Shown: in pieces, positions 1 to 7,448 of the stretch
Layout: the number at the start of each line of letters is the position of its first letter
Position numbering within the stretch: position 1 is the first letter of the stretch
Source of the DNA: Mucilaginibacter oryzae
GTDB taxonomy: Bacteria; Bacteroidota; Bacteroidia; Sphingobacteriales; Sphingobacteriaceae
DNA: 64,000 nucleotides
Direction of reading: 5' to 3'
NCBI RefSeq assembly: GCF_003148845.1
Contig: NZ_QGHA01000015.1
Coordinates: 1 to 64,000, forward strand
Notes under the pieces: model-generated
What the model saw: the letters and a program-made list of their open reading frames with translations, nothing else
Told to the model about the DNA's origin: nothing
Databases searched by the model: none
Made by a program: the position numbers and the translations under genes

Positions 1-140
1 GTGATGTGTATAAAGGCTGGTATCTGGGTATTAATATCAAACAGTGCGTGGATCTTTATTCCTCCTTTTGTTTTACGAAACTTCGCCCACCAAAATACGC
101 TTAAGCAAAGATCTATCGTAGATGAATCAAACGCATATAT

Positions 141-168
141 ATAAAGTCCACTATATATTTACAATTAG
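141..168 (+). repeat. IS630 terminal inverted repeat, left
   Basis: The sequence starts ATAAAGTCCACT and ends TTTACAATTAG. It pairs with 1225-1252 at 24 of 28 positions. The TA target duplication lies two bases outside, at 138-139. Confidence 0.85.
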
Positions 169-636
169 TTTAGCAAGATTTTTTCCGGTTTCATTTTCTA
201 CCTGGAAATCCCGGATAAAGCGGTCAAAGTTTTTGAGTCTTTCATCCAGAGTTTGTACATATCTGTTATGTGTGATTTTTTTACGCATATACCACCAAAC
301 CCTTTCGATAGGATTGAGGTCTGGCGAGTATGGCGGGAGGTACAATAATTCCATTCTGTGTTTGTATCTTTCTAAAATAGGCTTTAGCCTTTTGGCATGA
401 TGATAAGGTACATTATCCAATACCATGAGTACTTTACGCCCCGGATATGCCTTAGTCACAAGTAATAAGAAACTGAAAAAGCTGGCGGTGTTGCCTTTAT
501 CGGCTTTGTCGGCAACTACAATCCCGGTTTCAGGCTCTATGCAACCAAATAACGTTTTCCTTTCCCGTTTTCTTTGCTTTTGATTGATCTTTGGTTGCTT
601 GCCTTTTTCCGACCACATATACGAAACAGTTGCCAT
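151..636 (-). CDS. IS630-family transposase, C-terminal DDE catalytic ORF
   Basis: This is the DDE domain of the IS630 transposase. The open frame extends upstream of the first ATG to about position 699, adding the sequence VIVFEDEAS with the first catalytic Asp just ahead of MATVSYMWSEKGKQP. The second Asp lies in MVLDNVPYHHAK and the last acidic residue in YSPDLNPIERVWW, the family signature. A run of eight A residues (minus strand, 700-707) at the front of this frame forms an A-AAA-AAC slippery heptamer, a possible -1 frameshift site, but the middle frame it would connect is not the frame of the HTH ORF. The last codons lie inside the left terminal repeat. Confidence 0.8.
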   Translation of the reverse strand: MATVSYMWSEKGKQPKINQKQRKRERKTLFGCIEPETGIVVADKADKGNTASFFSFLLLVTKAYPGRKVLMVLDNVPYHHAKRLKPILERYKHRMELLYLPPYSPDLNPIERVWWYMRKKITHNRYVQTLDERLKNFDRFIRDFQVENETGKNLAKLIVNI

Positions 637-721
637 GTTCGATAAGCTTGCCTCATCCTCAAATACGATTACTGAATCAGCTTTTCGTGCTTCCAGAAGT
701 TTTTTTTAACGTATCTACCTT

Positions 722-1201
722 TTATTCCCTGTCTCCTGACTCCGGATAAATACCCTTTCCTTTTTGAAAGGTCAAACCCAACTTCTTTAGAATGTTATAG
801 ATCTGCGCTTTCTTGTATTCGACATGATACGAATTCCTGATCAGTTCAATCAACAAAGGACCTGTCCATGTTGCACTGTTAAACCCATAATCTTCAGGTT
901 GTTTGTTTAACAATATGGCCTTTATCGATTGTAGTTCATCTTCTGTAAGACGCTTGTTTCTTCCAGGTCTCGGTTTGTCAACCAAAGCTTCTACTCCTCC
1001 ATTATTTAAACGATGAACCCAATTGCAAATTGACTTAAAGGATGTTTCATAAACCGCCTCAAGCTCCTGGGGGAGTTTCCCCAACGATACCTGATAGCAA
1101 GCATATAATCTGATGGCTTGTTGATACTTTTCGTCTTTCCTTAATAAAGACCGTAGTTCCTCTGATGTGTAATTCTCTATTTTTAATGTTACTCTGCTCA
1201 T
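722..1201 (-). CDS. IS630-family transposase, N-terminal helix-turn-helix ORF
   Basis: This 159-residue protein carries the paired HTH domains of IS630 transposases. The first covers about residues 18-65 (KYQQAIRLYACYQVSLGKLPQ onwards, then SFKSICNWVHRL). The second is a winged-HTH-like segment with the linker PRPGRNKRLTEDEL and GFNSATWTGPLLIELI. It binds the terminal repeats. It ends at TAA (722-724), before the DDE domain. The DDE ORF downstream is in another frame, and no single frameshift joins the two: this frame stops at 722, whereas the DDE frame only opens after a TAA at about 707-709. The transposase is therefore probably non-functional unless two frame changes occur. Confidence 0.8.
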   Translation of the reverse strand: MSRVTLKIENYTSEELRSLLRKDEKYQQAIRLYACYQVSLGKLPQELEAVYETSFKSICNWVHRLNNGGVEALVDKPRPGRNKRLTEDELQSIKAILLNKQPEDYGFNSATWTGPLLIELIRNSYHVEYKKAQIYNILKKLGLTFQKGKGIYPESGDRE

Positions 1202-1224
1202 GCGAGAAAGTTACAATTTTTTAT

Positions 1225-1252
1225 CTAATTGTAAAAAAATATTAGACTTTAT
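1225..1252 (-). repeat. IS630 terminal inverted repeat, right
   Basis: Read on the minus strand it starts ATAAAGTCTAAT and ends TTTACAATTAG, mirroring 141-168. The second TA copy is at 1254-1255. Confidence 0.85.
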
Positions 1253-1619
1253 GTATCTTGCCTTTTACCTCAAAATCTTCATTAGCTCGTTTATTCCGCG
1301 CAATGCCAATCAAGTGATAGGCGAACTCCTCGAATATTTTGCTGTCCCGGTTTTCATTGGCTTTCGCAAGATTACTGCGTGTTACGCTTTTTCCAAGCCC
1401 TAAATGATAGGACTTTTTACTATGGGCTTCCAGTGTAATGATCAAATCGCGTAAGCTATCCCGATTAGTAAGTTGGCCGAACAACATACATAACAACTGA
1501 TTCCAACAGGAAAAATGTTTTACGTATTTATCGCCATCATATTTCTTTACGATCCCGTCAAATACACGTTGGGGAAGAAATGCGGATAATTGGGAGAATA
1601 CATATTTGCCTTGGTTCAT

Positions 1620-1838
1620 ATCAGCCGGGTTAACCCACTAACGTAATCAATTCAAATCGTCACGCAACAAATTTGCCCTTAACTAATAGATTATCAATAT
1701 TTTCAAAGAACAATCTTTGTTTTTTAATGGACACTAATGACCCAAAGTAATTATTAATCCCGTGACCTGAGCGAGTAAGTAAGGACAAATTCGACACGAT
1801 ACCGATTCTCTTTACAATTCCATGTCTGAATTTGCATG
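1620..1838. other. intergenic stretch beside the IS elements
   Basis: No ORF, RNA gene or convincing hairpin was found. It probably includes the outer end of the IS4 element, but its inverted repeat cannot be identified because the other end is outside the window. Confidence 0.4.
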
Positions 1839-1852
1839 TTTAAACGTTTAAA
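1839..1852. promoter_or_regulatory. LacI-type operator overlapping the nitroreductase promoter
   Basis: TTTAAACGTTTAAA is a perfect 14-base palindrome with the central CG usual for LacI-family operators. It overlaps TAAATTTG (1849-1856), a match to the Bacteroidota -7 box, 28 bases ahead of the nitroreductase ATG. The LacI gene next door has the same 10-base core AAACGTTTAA upstream of its own start (3676-3685). Confidence 0.5.
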
Positions 1853-1884
1853 TTTGTTCTAACAAAGCAATAAAGAGAACAATC

Positions 1885-2514
1885 ATGTCAATAGTAGAGA
1901 AATTACAGTGGAGATCAGCAGTTAAAAAATACGATCCCGATAAAAAAATAAATCAGCAGCAACTGGATTCATTAAAAACAGCTATCCAGTTGGCGCCATC
2001 ATCTTTAGGCCTGCAATCATTTAAGGTGATCGTGGTTCAGGATCCGGAAACCCGCAAAAAGCTGCGCGCGGTTGGTTATGACCAGGCACAGATCACTGAT
2101 TCCTCAGCTTTATTCGTTTTTGCCTCATTAACCAATCTTGACGAAGATTTCGGTAAAAAATATATCGACCTGGTTGCCTCAACCCGTAGCATCGCCCGTG
2201 AGGCGCTTAGCGGTTACGAGCAAATGGTATTAGGTACGCTGGCCAGCCGCACTGATGAGCAAAAGGTAATATGGTCGCACAAGCAGGCCTATATCGCTTT
2301 AGGTGTTTTATTATCCGAAGCCGCGGCAATTGGTGTTGATGCCACCCCGATGGAAGGTTTTGACGCCGGAAAGTTTGATGAAATACTCGGCTTAAAAGAA
2401 AAAGGTTTAACAACCTCTGTAATTGCAGCGGTTGGCTTTCGTGCCGAAGATGATGCTTACAGCAAAATGACCAAGGTACGCCGCCCGCAAAGCGAGTTGT
2501 TTATTGAGGCCTAA
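1885..2514 (+). CDS. NAD(P)H-dependent oxidoreductase, nitroreductase family
   Basis: This 209-residue protein has the typical length and layout of single-domain NfsB-like flavoproteins. RSAVKKYDP at the N-terminus and PSSLGLQSFKVIVV at about residues 38-51 are the FMN-binding segments. The C-terminal GFRAEDDAYSKMTKVRRP is the closing motif of the NAD(P)H-dependent oxidoreductase subgroup. Such enzymes use a flavin to reduce quinones, nitroaromatics or similar acceptors in the cytosol; the natural substrate cannot be told from sequence. It stands alone, with a palindrome over its promoter and a shared terminator with the convergent LacI gene, so regulation by that LacI protein is plausible. 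Confidence 0.9.
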   Translation: MSIVEKLQWRSAVKKYDPDKKINQQQLDSLKTAIQLAPSSLGLQSFKVIVVQDPETRKKLRAVGYDQAQITDSSALFVFASLTNLDEDFGKKYIDLVASTRSIAREALSGYEQMVLGTLASRTDEQKVIWSHKQAYIALGVLLSEAAAIGVDATPMEGFDAGKFDEILGLKEKGLTTSVIAAVGFRAEDDAYSKMTKVRRPQSELFIEA

Positions 2515-2554
2515 ACTTTTTGTTCATGGATCACAATTGATGGTTCATGGTGAT

Positions 2555-2595
2555 AAAAAAAGGCGATTGGATGATCGGTCCGGTCGCCTTTTTTT
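2555..2595. terminator. bidirectional intrinsic terminator
   Basis: AAAAAAAGGCGA (2555-2566) pairs perfectly with TCGCCTTTTTTT (2584-2595). The stem lies between the convergent nitroreductase and LacI genes and has a T-run in either direction. Weaker outer similarity (TGGTTCATGG before, ATGAACCATG after) makes the whole spacer look like a larger inverted repeat. Confidence 0.85.
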
Positions 2596-2647
2596 GGTAC
2601 AGAGGCGCTTCTATGAACCATGATCTATCAACTATGATCCAACAAAG

Positions 2648-3661
2648 CTATGAACCAAAAGACGATGTACGGAGATAAAGCTTCGACTTTAATACGTGCT
2701 CTTTTTTTGCTACGCCATTGCCATTGTTTTCCAGCGCTTCAAAAAGCAGCGTGGCGGCTTTAACGCCCATTTCATAAGCAGGCTGCGTTACGGTGGAGAG
2801 GGCAGGAGCCAATAGCGGGGCTACCCTGAGGCTCGAAAAGCTGATCACCTTTAAATCGTTCGGGATTGAAATTCCGAGATCATTACAAACATAATACGTA
2901 GCGAAAGCTAAACGCTCAACCGAGCTGAATATGCCGTCGGGTTTAATTTCCTGTAGCACTTTTTTCAATATTTTATAGTTAACCTTTTCGTCGTTGCTGC
3001 AATCAATCACCAGGTTGTCGTCAAAAGGTATTTTATGTTTAGCCAGGGCGTTTTGGTATCCCTGCATGCGCACCTTACCTATCGAAATACTTTTATTTAC
3101 CACCAGGTAGGCTATTTTTTTGCAGCCTGTTTTAATGAGGTGCTCGGTGGCCGAAAAACTGGCGTCATAATCATTGGTAGTTACCTTTGGCGCGTCGATG
3201 TCTTCATAAACCCTGTCGAAAAAAACCACGGGCACATGTTTCTTTTCCAGCTGGCGCATATAATTGTGATCGCTGGATTCTCCCGATACCGACATGATAA
3301 TCCCATCGGCCTTGCCATTGTTCAGGTAGTTTACAAATGATACTTCTTTTTCAAAAACATCATCCGTACGGTAAAGCAAAATATAAAACCCCTTTTTTCG
3401 GGCTACTTCCTCAATACCGTTTATGGCCTGCGAGAAAAAATCGTTGGCTATTTCCGGAACGATAACCGCGAGCGTGTTAGTTTTTTTATCGCGCAGGTTA
3501 CTGGCGTAGTGGTTGGGTAAATAATTATGCTGTTTGGCGTAGGCCAGTATCCGTTCCTTGGTATCCTTGTTAATATCAGTATTCCCGTTAAATGCCCTTG
3601 ATACGGTTGATGTGGATATATTGAGCTCTTTCGCGAGTTTTTTAATATTGATACTATCCAT
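2648..3661 (-). CDS. LacI-family transcriptional regulator
   Basis: This 337-residue protein has the full LacI-family length. The HTH is at residues 5-25 (IKKLAKELNISTSTVSRAFNG), followed by the hinge region (NYLPNHYASNLR). A periplasmic-binding-protein-like ligand domain (TNTLAVIVPEIANDFFSQAINGIEEVARKKGF and, later, PDGIFSSVERLAFA) runs to the end. The family usually responds to sugars, but no sugar transport or hydrolase gene is adjacent. The neighbour that shares an operator-like motif is the nitroreductase. A second copy of the motif just ahead of its own start suggests autoregulation. The effector is unknown. Confidence 0.93.
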   Translation of the reverse strand: MDSINIKKLAKELNISTSTVSRAFNGNTDINKDTKERILAYAKQHNYLPNHYASNLRDKKTNTLAVIVPEIANDFFSQAINGIEEVARKKGFYILLYRTDDVFEKEVSFVNYLNNGKADGIIMSVSGESSDHNYMRQLEKKHVPVVFFDRVYEDIDAPKVTTNDYDASFSATEHLIKTGCKKIAYLVVNKSISIGKVRMQGYQNALAKHKIPFDDNLVIDCSNDEKVNYKILKKVLQEIKPDGIFSSVERLAFATYYVCNDLGISIPNDLKVISFSSLRVAPLLAPALSTVTQPAYEMGVKAATLLFEALENNGNGVAKKEHVLKSKLYLRTSSFGS

Positions 3662-3675
3662 TTTTCGGGGCGCAA

Positions 3676-3685
3676 AAACGTTTAA
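3676..3685. promoter_or_regulatory. possible LacI autoregulatory half-operator
   Basis: AAACGTTTAA lies 15 bases upstream of the lacI-family start codon. It contains the palindromic core AAACGTTT and matches ten bases of the perfect palindrome at 1839-1852. A similar string (AAACGTTTA) occurs by chance near 4606, so this site alone is weak evidence. Confidence 0.35.
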
Positions 3686-3866
3686 TGAAAACCAAATGTA
3701 ACAAAACAGTTCAATTGTGATTAAACATTTAGCTGATAATTGTTAAAATATCATTACAGAAACTCAATTAATCCGGACACTTTTTCTTGAGCGTATAACA
3801 ACGCTAACCCTAAGTTAATCAATGGCATGGGCTTTGCAATACGAGGTTACAGAGAGGAGGAATAAC

Positions 3867-4232
3867 ATGGCCCGCAAGATTTTAATAGTGGAAGATAATG
3901 AACTGATGATAGAAGTAATGAGTTACATTCTTTATCATCACGGATATGAAGCGATCTTTTCAACCCGGGCCGAGTTGGTTTTTGACCATATTAAAGCCAG
4001 CCACCCGGATCTGGTGATACTGGATACCGAACAGGCCGGTATGGATAGCAAGGAAGTTTGCAGACTCATCAAACTTAATATAGCAACCCGCAAGCTGCCT
4101 GTGATCATCTGTTCGGACGGTGACGACAGCGACGCTGTTTTACACGATAAAGGCGCTCCTGATGGCATATTACATAAACCTTTCGGCATAAACAGTCTGA
4201 TCCGGACGATTGAGTATCAGTTGGCAGCATAA
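3867..4232 (+). CDS. single-domain response regulator (receiver only)
   Basis: The chosen ATG gives 121 residues, MARKILIVEDNELM onwards. It follows a strong GAGGAGG (3854-3860) at 6 bases, unusual for this group, whereas the longer frame from 3822 has no such support. The receiver domain has the acidic pocket ED (residues 9-10), the phospho-acceptor Asp53 in VILDTEQAG and the conserved Lys104 in LHKPF. After the acceptor the usual D-x-x-M-P is replaced by TEQAGM. There is no output domain and no kinase next door, so it is probably a CheY/DivK-like phosphorelay or diffusible regulator whose partner is elsewhere. Confidence 0.85.
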   Translation: MARKILIVEDNELMIEVMSYILYHHGYEAIFSTRAELVFDHIKASHPDLVILDTEQAGMDSKEVCRLIKLNIATRKLPVIICSDGDDSDAVLHDKGAPDGILHKPFGINSLIRTIEYQLAA

Positions 4233-4352
4233 ACTTTTTTTAAATTAATGGCCTGTATAGTAGTTTTTTATAATTGATGATGGTTGATGCATTGCCGGGG
4301 ATATTGTTTTTGAAACCGGGGTTATGTATGTTTACTGCCAGAGAAGATAAAG

Positions 4353-4583
4353 ATGGGACTGCCACTACGAATAACCTTTAATGATACTGATTACGTGTAT
4401 CAGCTCAATACCTCGCCAATTACCCCTGCCACAAGCGAACTTGAAATTTTATTAAATGGCGAGAAGATCATCCTGCAAAAAGATGCCCGCCGCGTTTGGG
4501 TACAGGCAGGTGAAGGTCCGCTAATTGAGCCCGAATTTGCCCAGGCCCTGGGGAGGTCGGTGGCGCTGCGGTTCAGGATGTGA
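4353..4583 (+). CDS. small conserved-looking protein of unknown function
   Basis: This 76-residue protein was not recognised. It has alternating hydrophobic and polar residues suggestive of beta strands (LRITFNDTDYVYQLN, ELEILLNGEKIILQKDARRVWVQ) and ends VALRFRM. No signal peptide or membrane segment is visible. AAGATAAAG lies directly ahead of the ATG. Coding is supported by the amino-acid-like composition, but a short ORF of this size could be spurious. It stands alone between a response regulator and an intergenic repeat. Confidence 0.55.
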   Translation: MGLPLRITFNDTDYVYQLNTSPITPATSELEILLNGEKIILQKDARRVWVQAGEGPLIEPEFAQALGRSVALRFRM

Positions 4584-4624
4584 TAAGATAAAATACTTAG
4601 ATCGAAACGTTTATTACTGAAAGT

Positions 4625-4706
4625 CGTCATTGCGAGGTACGAAGCAATCGCGAACTATACAGGGCGTACCTGCCTGCGTGCGATTGCTTCTTACCTTATA
4701 ATGACG
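4625..4706. repeat. hairpin intergenic repeat, CGTCATTGCGAGG type
   Basis: CGTCATTGCGAGGTACGAAG opens the unit and it closes with an imperfect inverse (GCGATTGCTTCTTACC then TAATGACG), forming one long imperfect hairpin. It resembles the dispersed repeat with GAAGCAATC arms that is common in Sphingobacteriaceae genomes. Confidence 0.75.
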
Positions 4707-4729
4707 ATCGGATGTTTTGTTGATCTATT

Positions 4730-5467
4730 TTACATTAACCCCAACATCACAACCCCCATCAAAATCATCAATCCATCCTCAATAATAGTCACCGTACTCA
4801 TTGGTAAATTAAACACAGCGCCCAAACATGCGCAACGGATGTGCTGTTTGTTAAACACACTTTGCAGCACGCCAATAAGGCTGATACTCATTACCGCCAC
4901 CATTATAGCGTTAACAATAACCGGAGCCAGATCAAGTGCGAAAGATATCCCCAAACCCAATTCAACAAAAACATATACAAAACCCCATCCTTTCCAGCGT
5001 TTGGCAACAATATCATACATACTGTAACTATCGGCAAAACCCCGGATATCGAGCAGTTTAAAAAAGGAGAACATCAGGAAAAAGCCGCTCATAAAAATAC
5101 GCATCATTGTCATGATAGTGAAGCTGCTCTGGTATCCAGCTATTAGTGAGGCCGCCAAAAGATAACCGAAAATGAGCAGGATGGGCTTATAGGTTTGTAC
5201 CCATGTGCGGTTTTCTTCGTCGGTGGTGAGGCCAGCGCTCATCTGGTGGTGATGGTTTTCGGCTTCGCTAAGCTGGTATTTAGGATAGGCTGCGAGGGCT
5301 TGTTGCAGATCGGCGGTGGCTACATGTTTTTTCATGCTGATGTCGGCAGTGCCTTCGGCCAGCGAGATCTCAACTTTTTCAACATTGGCAACCTGTTGTA
5401 AAAGGTCCTGAACTTTAGCCAGGCAACCGGTACAGGTCATCCCGGTGATGTTATAAGTATGTGTCAT
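4730..5467 (-). CDS. heavy-metal-associated domain fused to a MauE/DoxX-like membrane protein
   Basis: This protein has two parts. Residues 1-66 form a heavy-metal-associated (HMA) fold with GMTCTGC (Cys12, Cys15), the copper/mercury-binding CxxC of metallochaperones. After a His-rich linker (NHHHQM) come about four to five membrane helices related to MauE/DoxX proteins, with a CAC motif (RCACLGAVFNLP) in the last loop. It probably binds a soft metal, or exchanges thiols, at the inner membrane. A GTG 24 bases upstream also opens the frame, but that GTG lies in or beside a -7 box (5491-5498), so the ATG at 5467 is preferred. The neighbouring AraC regulator also has an N-terminal CxxC. Confidence 0.82.
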   Translation of the reverse strand: MTHTYNITGMTCTGCLAKVQDLLQQVANVEKVEISLAEGTADISMKKHVATADLQQALAAYPKYQLSEAENHHHQMSAGLTTDEENRTWVQTYKPILLIFGYLLAASLIAGYQSSFTIMTMMRIFMSGFFLMFSFFKLLDIRGFADSYSMYDIVAKRWKGWGFVYVFVELGLGISFALDLAPVIVNAIMVAVMSISLIGVLQSVFNKQHIRCACLGAVFNLPMSTVTIIEDGLMILMGVVMLGLM

Positions 5468-5490
5468 GGTAATTTTATTGTTTGTTGACA

Positions 5491-5498
5491 CAAAATTA
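5491..5498 (-). promoter_or_regulatory. -7 promoter element for the HMA/MauE gene
   Basis: On the minus strand TAATTTTG matches the Bacteroidota TAnnTTTG box, 23 bases ahead of the ATG at 5467. No clear TTG is seen at the -33 distance. Its position argues against the upstream GTG as start. Confidence 0.45.
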
Positions 5499-5560
5499 CC
5501 GCGGGATGGGAGGGTAGATGTTACAGGATTATGGGTATGATTTATAAGATTTACATTTTA

Positions 5561-5673
5561 GCACGAATGCCTGGAAGGCTGATTAGAATGTAATCGAATG
5601 GACACGAATGCTTAGCGCGTTGATGAAAATTTAATCGAATTATACGAATTGATTTTGGGCAAGCATTCGTGTC
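5561..5673. repeat. intergenic repeat built from CACGAATG units
   Basis: GACACGAATGCTT (5601-5613) and AAGCATTCGTGTC (5661-5673) are perfect 13-base inverted arms. A further copy, GCACGAATGC, is at 5561-5570, and TAATCGAAT occurs twice inside. This is the dispersed CGAATTACACGAAT type seen in related genomes. It separates the two metal-linked genes. Confidence 0.7.
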
Positions 5674-5678
5674 AATAT

Positions 5679-6239
5679 TTATATATCCTCCAAATTCTTC
5701 CGCTTACCACCCTGTAAAGCTTTAAATGCCGATGGCGTTAACCCTGTAACCTGTTTAAATTGGCTGGATAAATAAGCCACACTGCTATACCCCAATTGAA
5801 ATGCAATTTCCGAAAGACTTAGCTCATTATAAACCAGCAACTCCTTCACCTTTTCAACCCTTTGGGCTATATGATATTTCTCGATAGTAGTGCCCTCAAC
5901 AGCCGAGAACAGGTTGCTGAGATAACCATAATCGTAATTAAGCTTTGAGGTAAGTACCGCCGAAAGTTTTAATGGAGACTGCCCATCGGCATAATGTACC
6001 TGTTCGATAATTAAAGTTTTGATCTGCTCAATAAGGCGGCTTTTCTGATCATCGATGAGTTCAAAGCCTAATTCATATAATGATGAACTTAGCTGTTTAA
6101 GCTGAGCATCGGCCGGGGCCTGTTCCAGTTCCACCTCGCCAAGCTCAATGCTGAGCGGGTGCAGGCCGGCCTTTTCCAGTTCGCTTTTCACCATTATTTT
6201 ACAGCGACGGCAAACCATGTTTTTGATGTAAAGCTTCAT
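5679..6239 (-). CDS. AraC-family regulator with metal-binding-like N-terminus
   Basis: This 186-residue protein ends with an AraC-type double HTH (about residues 110-175: LSLSEIAFQLGYSSVAYLSSQFKQVTGLTPSAFK). Its first 66 residues resemble a minimal HMA domain: MKLYIKNMVCRRC carries Cys10 and Cys13 at the place where HMA domains hold their CxxC, with a following beta-alpha pattern. This architecture suggests a cytosolic transcription factor that senses a soft metal directly. It is followed by a serine hydrolase on the same strand upstream, and the HMA/MauE membrane gene lies downstream across a repeat. Target genes cannot be deduced, but the adjacent HMA protein is the obvious candidate. Confidence 0.85.
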   Translation of the reverse strand: MKLYIKNMVCRRCKIMVKSELEKAGLHPLSIELGEVELEQAPADAQLKQLSSSLYELGFELIDDQKSRLIEQIKTLIIEQVHYADGQSPLKLSAVLTSKLNYDYGYLSNLFSAVEGTTIEKYHIAQRVEKVKELLVYNELSLSEIAFQLGYSSVAYLSSQFKQVTGLTPSAFKALQGGKRKNLEDI

Positions 6240-6252
6240 GGCAGCAAAAATA

Positions 6253-7320
6253 CTATTTCACCGCTTCATCCACCAATTGCTTCAACTCCTTGTAGCGCTG
6301 CTGGCGGCCATCGCTTTTAATATAAAAACAAAGCATAAAGGCCGCGTAATGCTTATCATTATCTATCCATGGAAAACTCCCGAATAACCCCGGACTGCTC
6401 ACCGTATGCGCATCAAACACCCACTCACCATATCCATAACCCAACCCACCGGCCTCGGCAGGAGAGTAGGCTATTTTAACATCGGGTGTAATACGGTTCA
6501 CCTGCATTTGAGATATGCTGCTTTCACTCAAAATCCGTTTGCCGTTATATACCCCCCGGTTCATGATCATGGTTAAAAAGTTAAGGTAATCTTCGGGGGT
6601 GCTGTAAGCGCCGCCAGCGGGCAAGGCAACTTTAGCATGGCCAAAATCGGTGTTTTTCATGCCAAGTGGTTGAGCAATGCGCTCGATAAAAAGCGATTCA
6701 AAACTTTTGCAGCTTATTTTTTCGAGGATAGCACCGGCAATTTGCAGCCCGGCGTTGCTATAGTGAAATACCTTACCTGGGGTGCCTTCCATAGGCAGGG
6801 CCGCAATATCGGCCATGGCATCATCCATAAAGTTGTCCTGCCGCATCTCTTCCAGGCTTTCTTTTAATGGCGGGGTTTTAATACCCGTTTGGTGCGATAG
6901 GCACTGGCCTATAGTAATCATTCCTTTGCCATGCTGCGACAATACGGGCAGGTATTTGCCAACCGTATCGGTAAGTTTCAGTTTGCCCTCATCAACAAAG
7001 GTCATTACCAATGCGGCGCTCAGCCATTTGCTGCAACTGGCAATAGCTATTTTCGATGTGCTGTTAAAGTCATCCAACTCGGCCTTTTTACCTTGTTTGC
7101 GGGCTATCAAACGTGCAACAAATTTTTGTTTGATGTTCATGTTGTTTTCGGCATGGTTGTAAATCAGTTTGCCGTCTTTATAAACAACCAGCACAACCCG
7201 ACCGCCCATTTCGGCGGCGTTATCTTTTAGCCAGGTATCAACGTTGGTAAAATTGTTTTGGGCCCGGGTTGCGGTGGAATAGATTGTTATCAAGAAGAGA
7301 AATAGTGATCTTAATTTCAT
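6253..7320 (-). CDS. secreted serine hydrolase, class C beta-lactamase-like
   Basis: This 355-residue protein starts with a signal peptide (MKLRSLFLFLITIYSTATRAQ). The penicillin-binding/AmpC-type fold is marked by SCSK at residues 95-98 (nucleophile Ser and general-base Lys) and YSNAG (the YxN motif) about 95 residues later. A GLGYGYGEWV strand follows, but no clear KTG triad is visible. Such proteins act in the periplasm as esterases, peptidases or beta-lactamase-like enzymes, and true beta-lactam resistance cannot be claimed. It ends 13 bases before the AraC gene start on the same strand, so the two may be cotranscribed. Confidence 0.85.
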   Translation of the reverse strand: MKLRSLFLFLITIYSTATRAQNNFTNVDTWLKDNAAEMGGRVVLVVYKDGKLIYNHAENNMNIKQKFVARLIARKQGKKAELDDFNSTSKIAIASCSKWLSAALVMTFVDEGKLKLTDTVGKYLPVLSQHGKGMITIGQCLSHQTGIKTPPLKESLEEMRQDNFMDDAMADIAALPMEGTPGKVFHYSNAGLQIAGAILEKISCKSFESLFIERIAQPLGMKNTDFGHAKVALPAGGAYSTPEDYLNFLTMIMNRGVYNGKRILSESSISQMQVNRITPDVKIAYSPAEAGGLGYGYGEWVFDAHTVSSPGLFGSFPWIDNDKHYAAFMLCFYIKSDGRQQRYKELKQLVDEAVK

Positions 7321-7353
7321 ATCGTGATTTATTTGTAAAAGAAAGGCTTCTCG

Positions 7354-7445
7354 TTTGTCATCCTGAGGAACGAAGGATCTTCTTCGCGTTGCATATCGGT
7401 TATACAGGGCGAAGAAGATGTTTCACTGCGTTCAACATGACAAGA
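7354..7445. repeat. hairpin intergenic repeat, GTCATCCTGAGG type
   Basis: TTTGTCATCCTGAGGAACG opens the unit and it closes with ACATGACAAGA. Inner arms ATCTTCTTCGC and GCGAAGAAGAT pair. It is a second family of dispersed hairpin repeat, distinct from that at 4625, and lies between the convergent ends and starts of two minus-strand genes. Confidence 0.75.
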
Positions 7446-7448
7446 GGG

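Larger units (their letters stand above)
140..1253 (-). mobile_element. IS630-family insertion sequence inside the IS4 transposase
   Basis: The element is 1,114 bp and flanked by TA at 138-139 and 1254-1255, the target duplication expected for IS630/Tc1-type elements. Its ends carry 28-base inverted repeats (141-168 and 1225-1252) that match at 24 of 28 positions; both begin ATAAAGTC and end TTTACAATTAG. It encodes a helix-turn-helix ORF and a DDE ORF on the minus strand. Deleting the element plus one TA restores the host reading frame exactly, which fixes the boundaries to the base. Confidence 0.9.
1..1619 (-). pseudogene. IS4-family transposase gene, split by an insertion and cut by the window edge
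   Basis: Two collinear pieces of one transposase lie on the minus strand. The N-terminal piece (1619 down to 1254) begins MNQGKYVFSQLSAFLP and has the short N-terminal domain (DUF4372-like) seen in Bacteroidota IS4-type transposases. The second piece (about 137 down to 1) reads YAFDSSTIDLCLSVFWWAKF, which contains the first catalytic Asp (DSSTID) of the DDE domain. Removing 140-1253 and one TA copy joins them in frame as KGKI-YAFDSS, so the gene was intact before the insertion. The rest of the DDE domain is outside the window, and neither outer inverted repeat could be located. The gene is now disrupted and should not make an active transposase. Confidence 0.88.

Noticed and set aside
4604..4616. 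Third copy of the AAACGTTTA motif
   Set aside because: It lies after the end of a gene and before a repeat, with no start codon in range; treated as chance and as a warning about the weaker LacI site at 3676.
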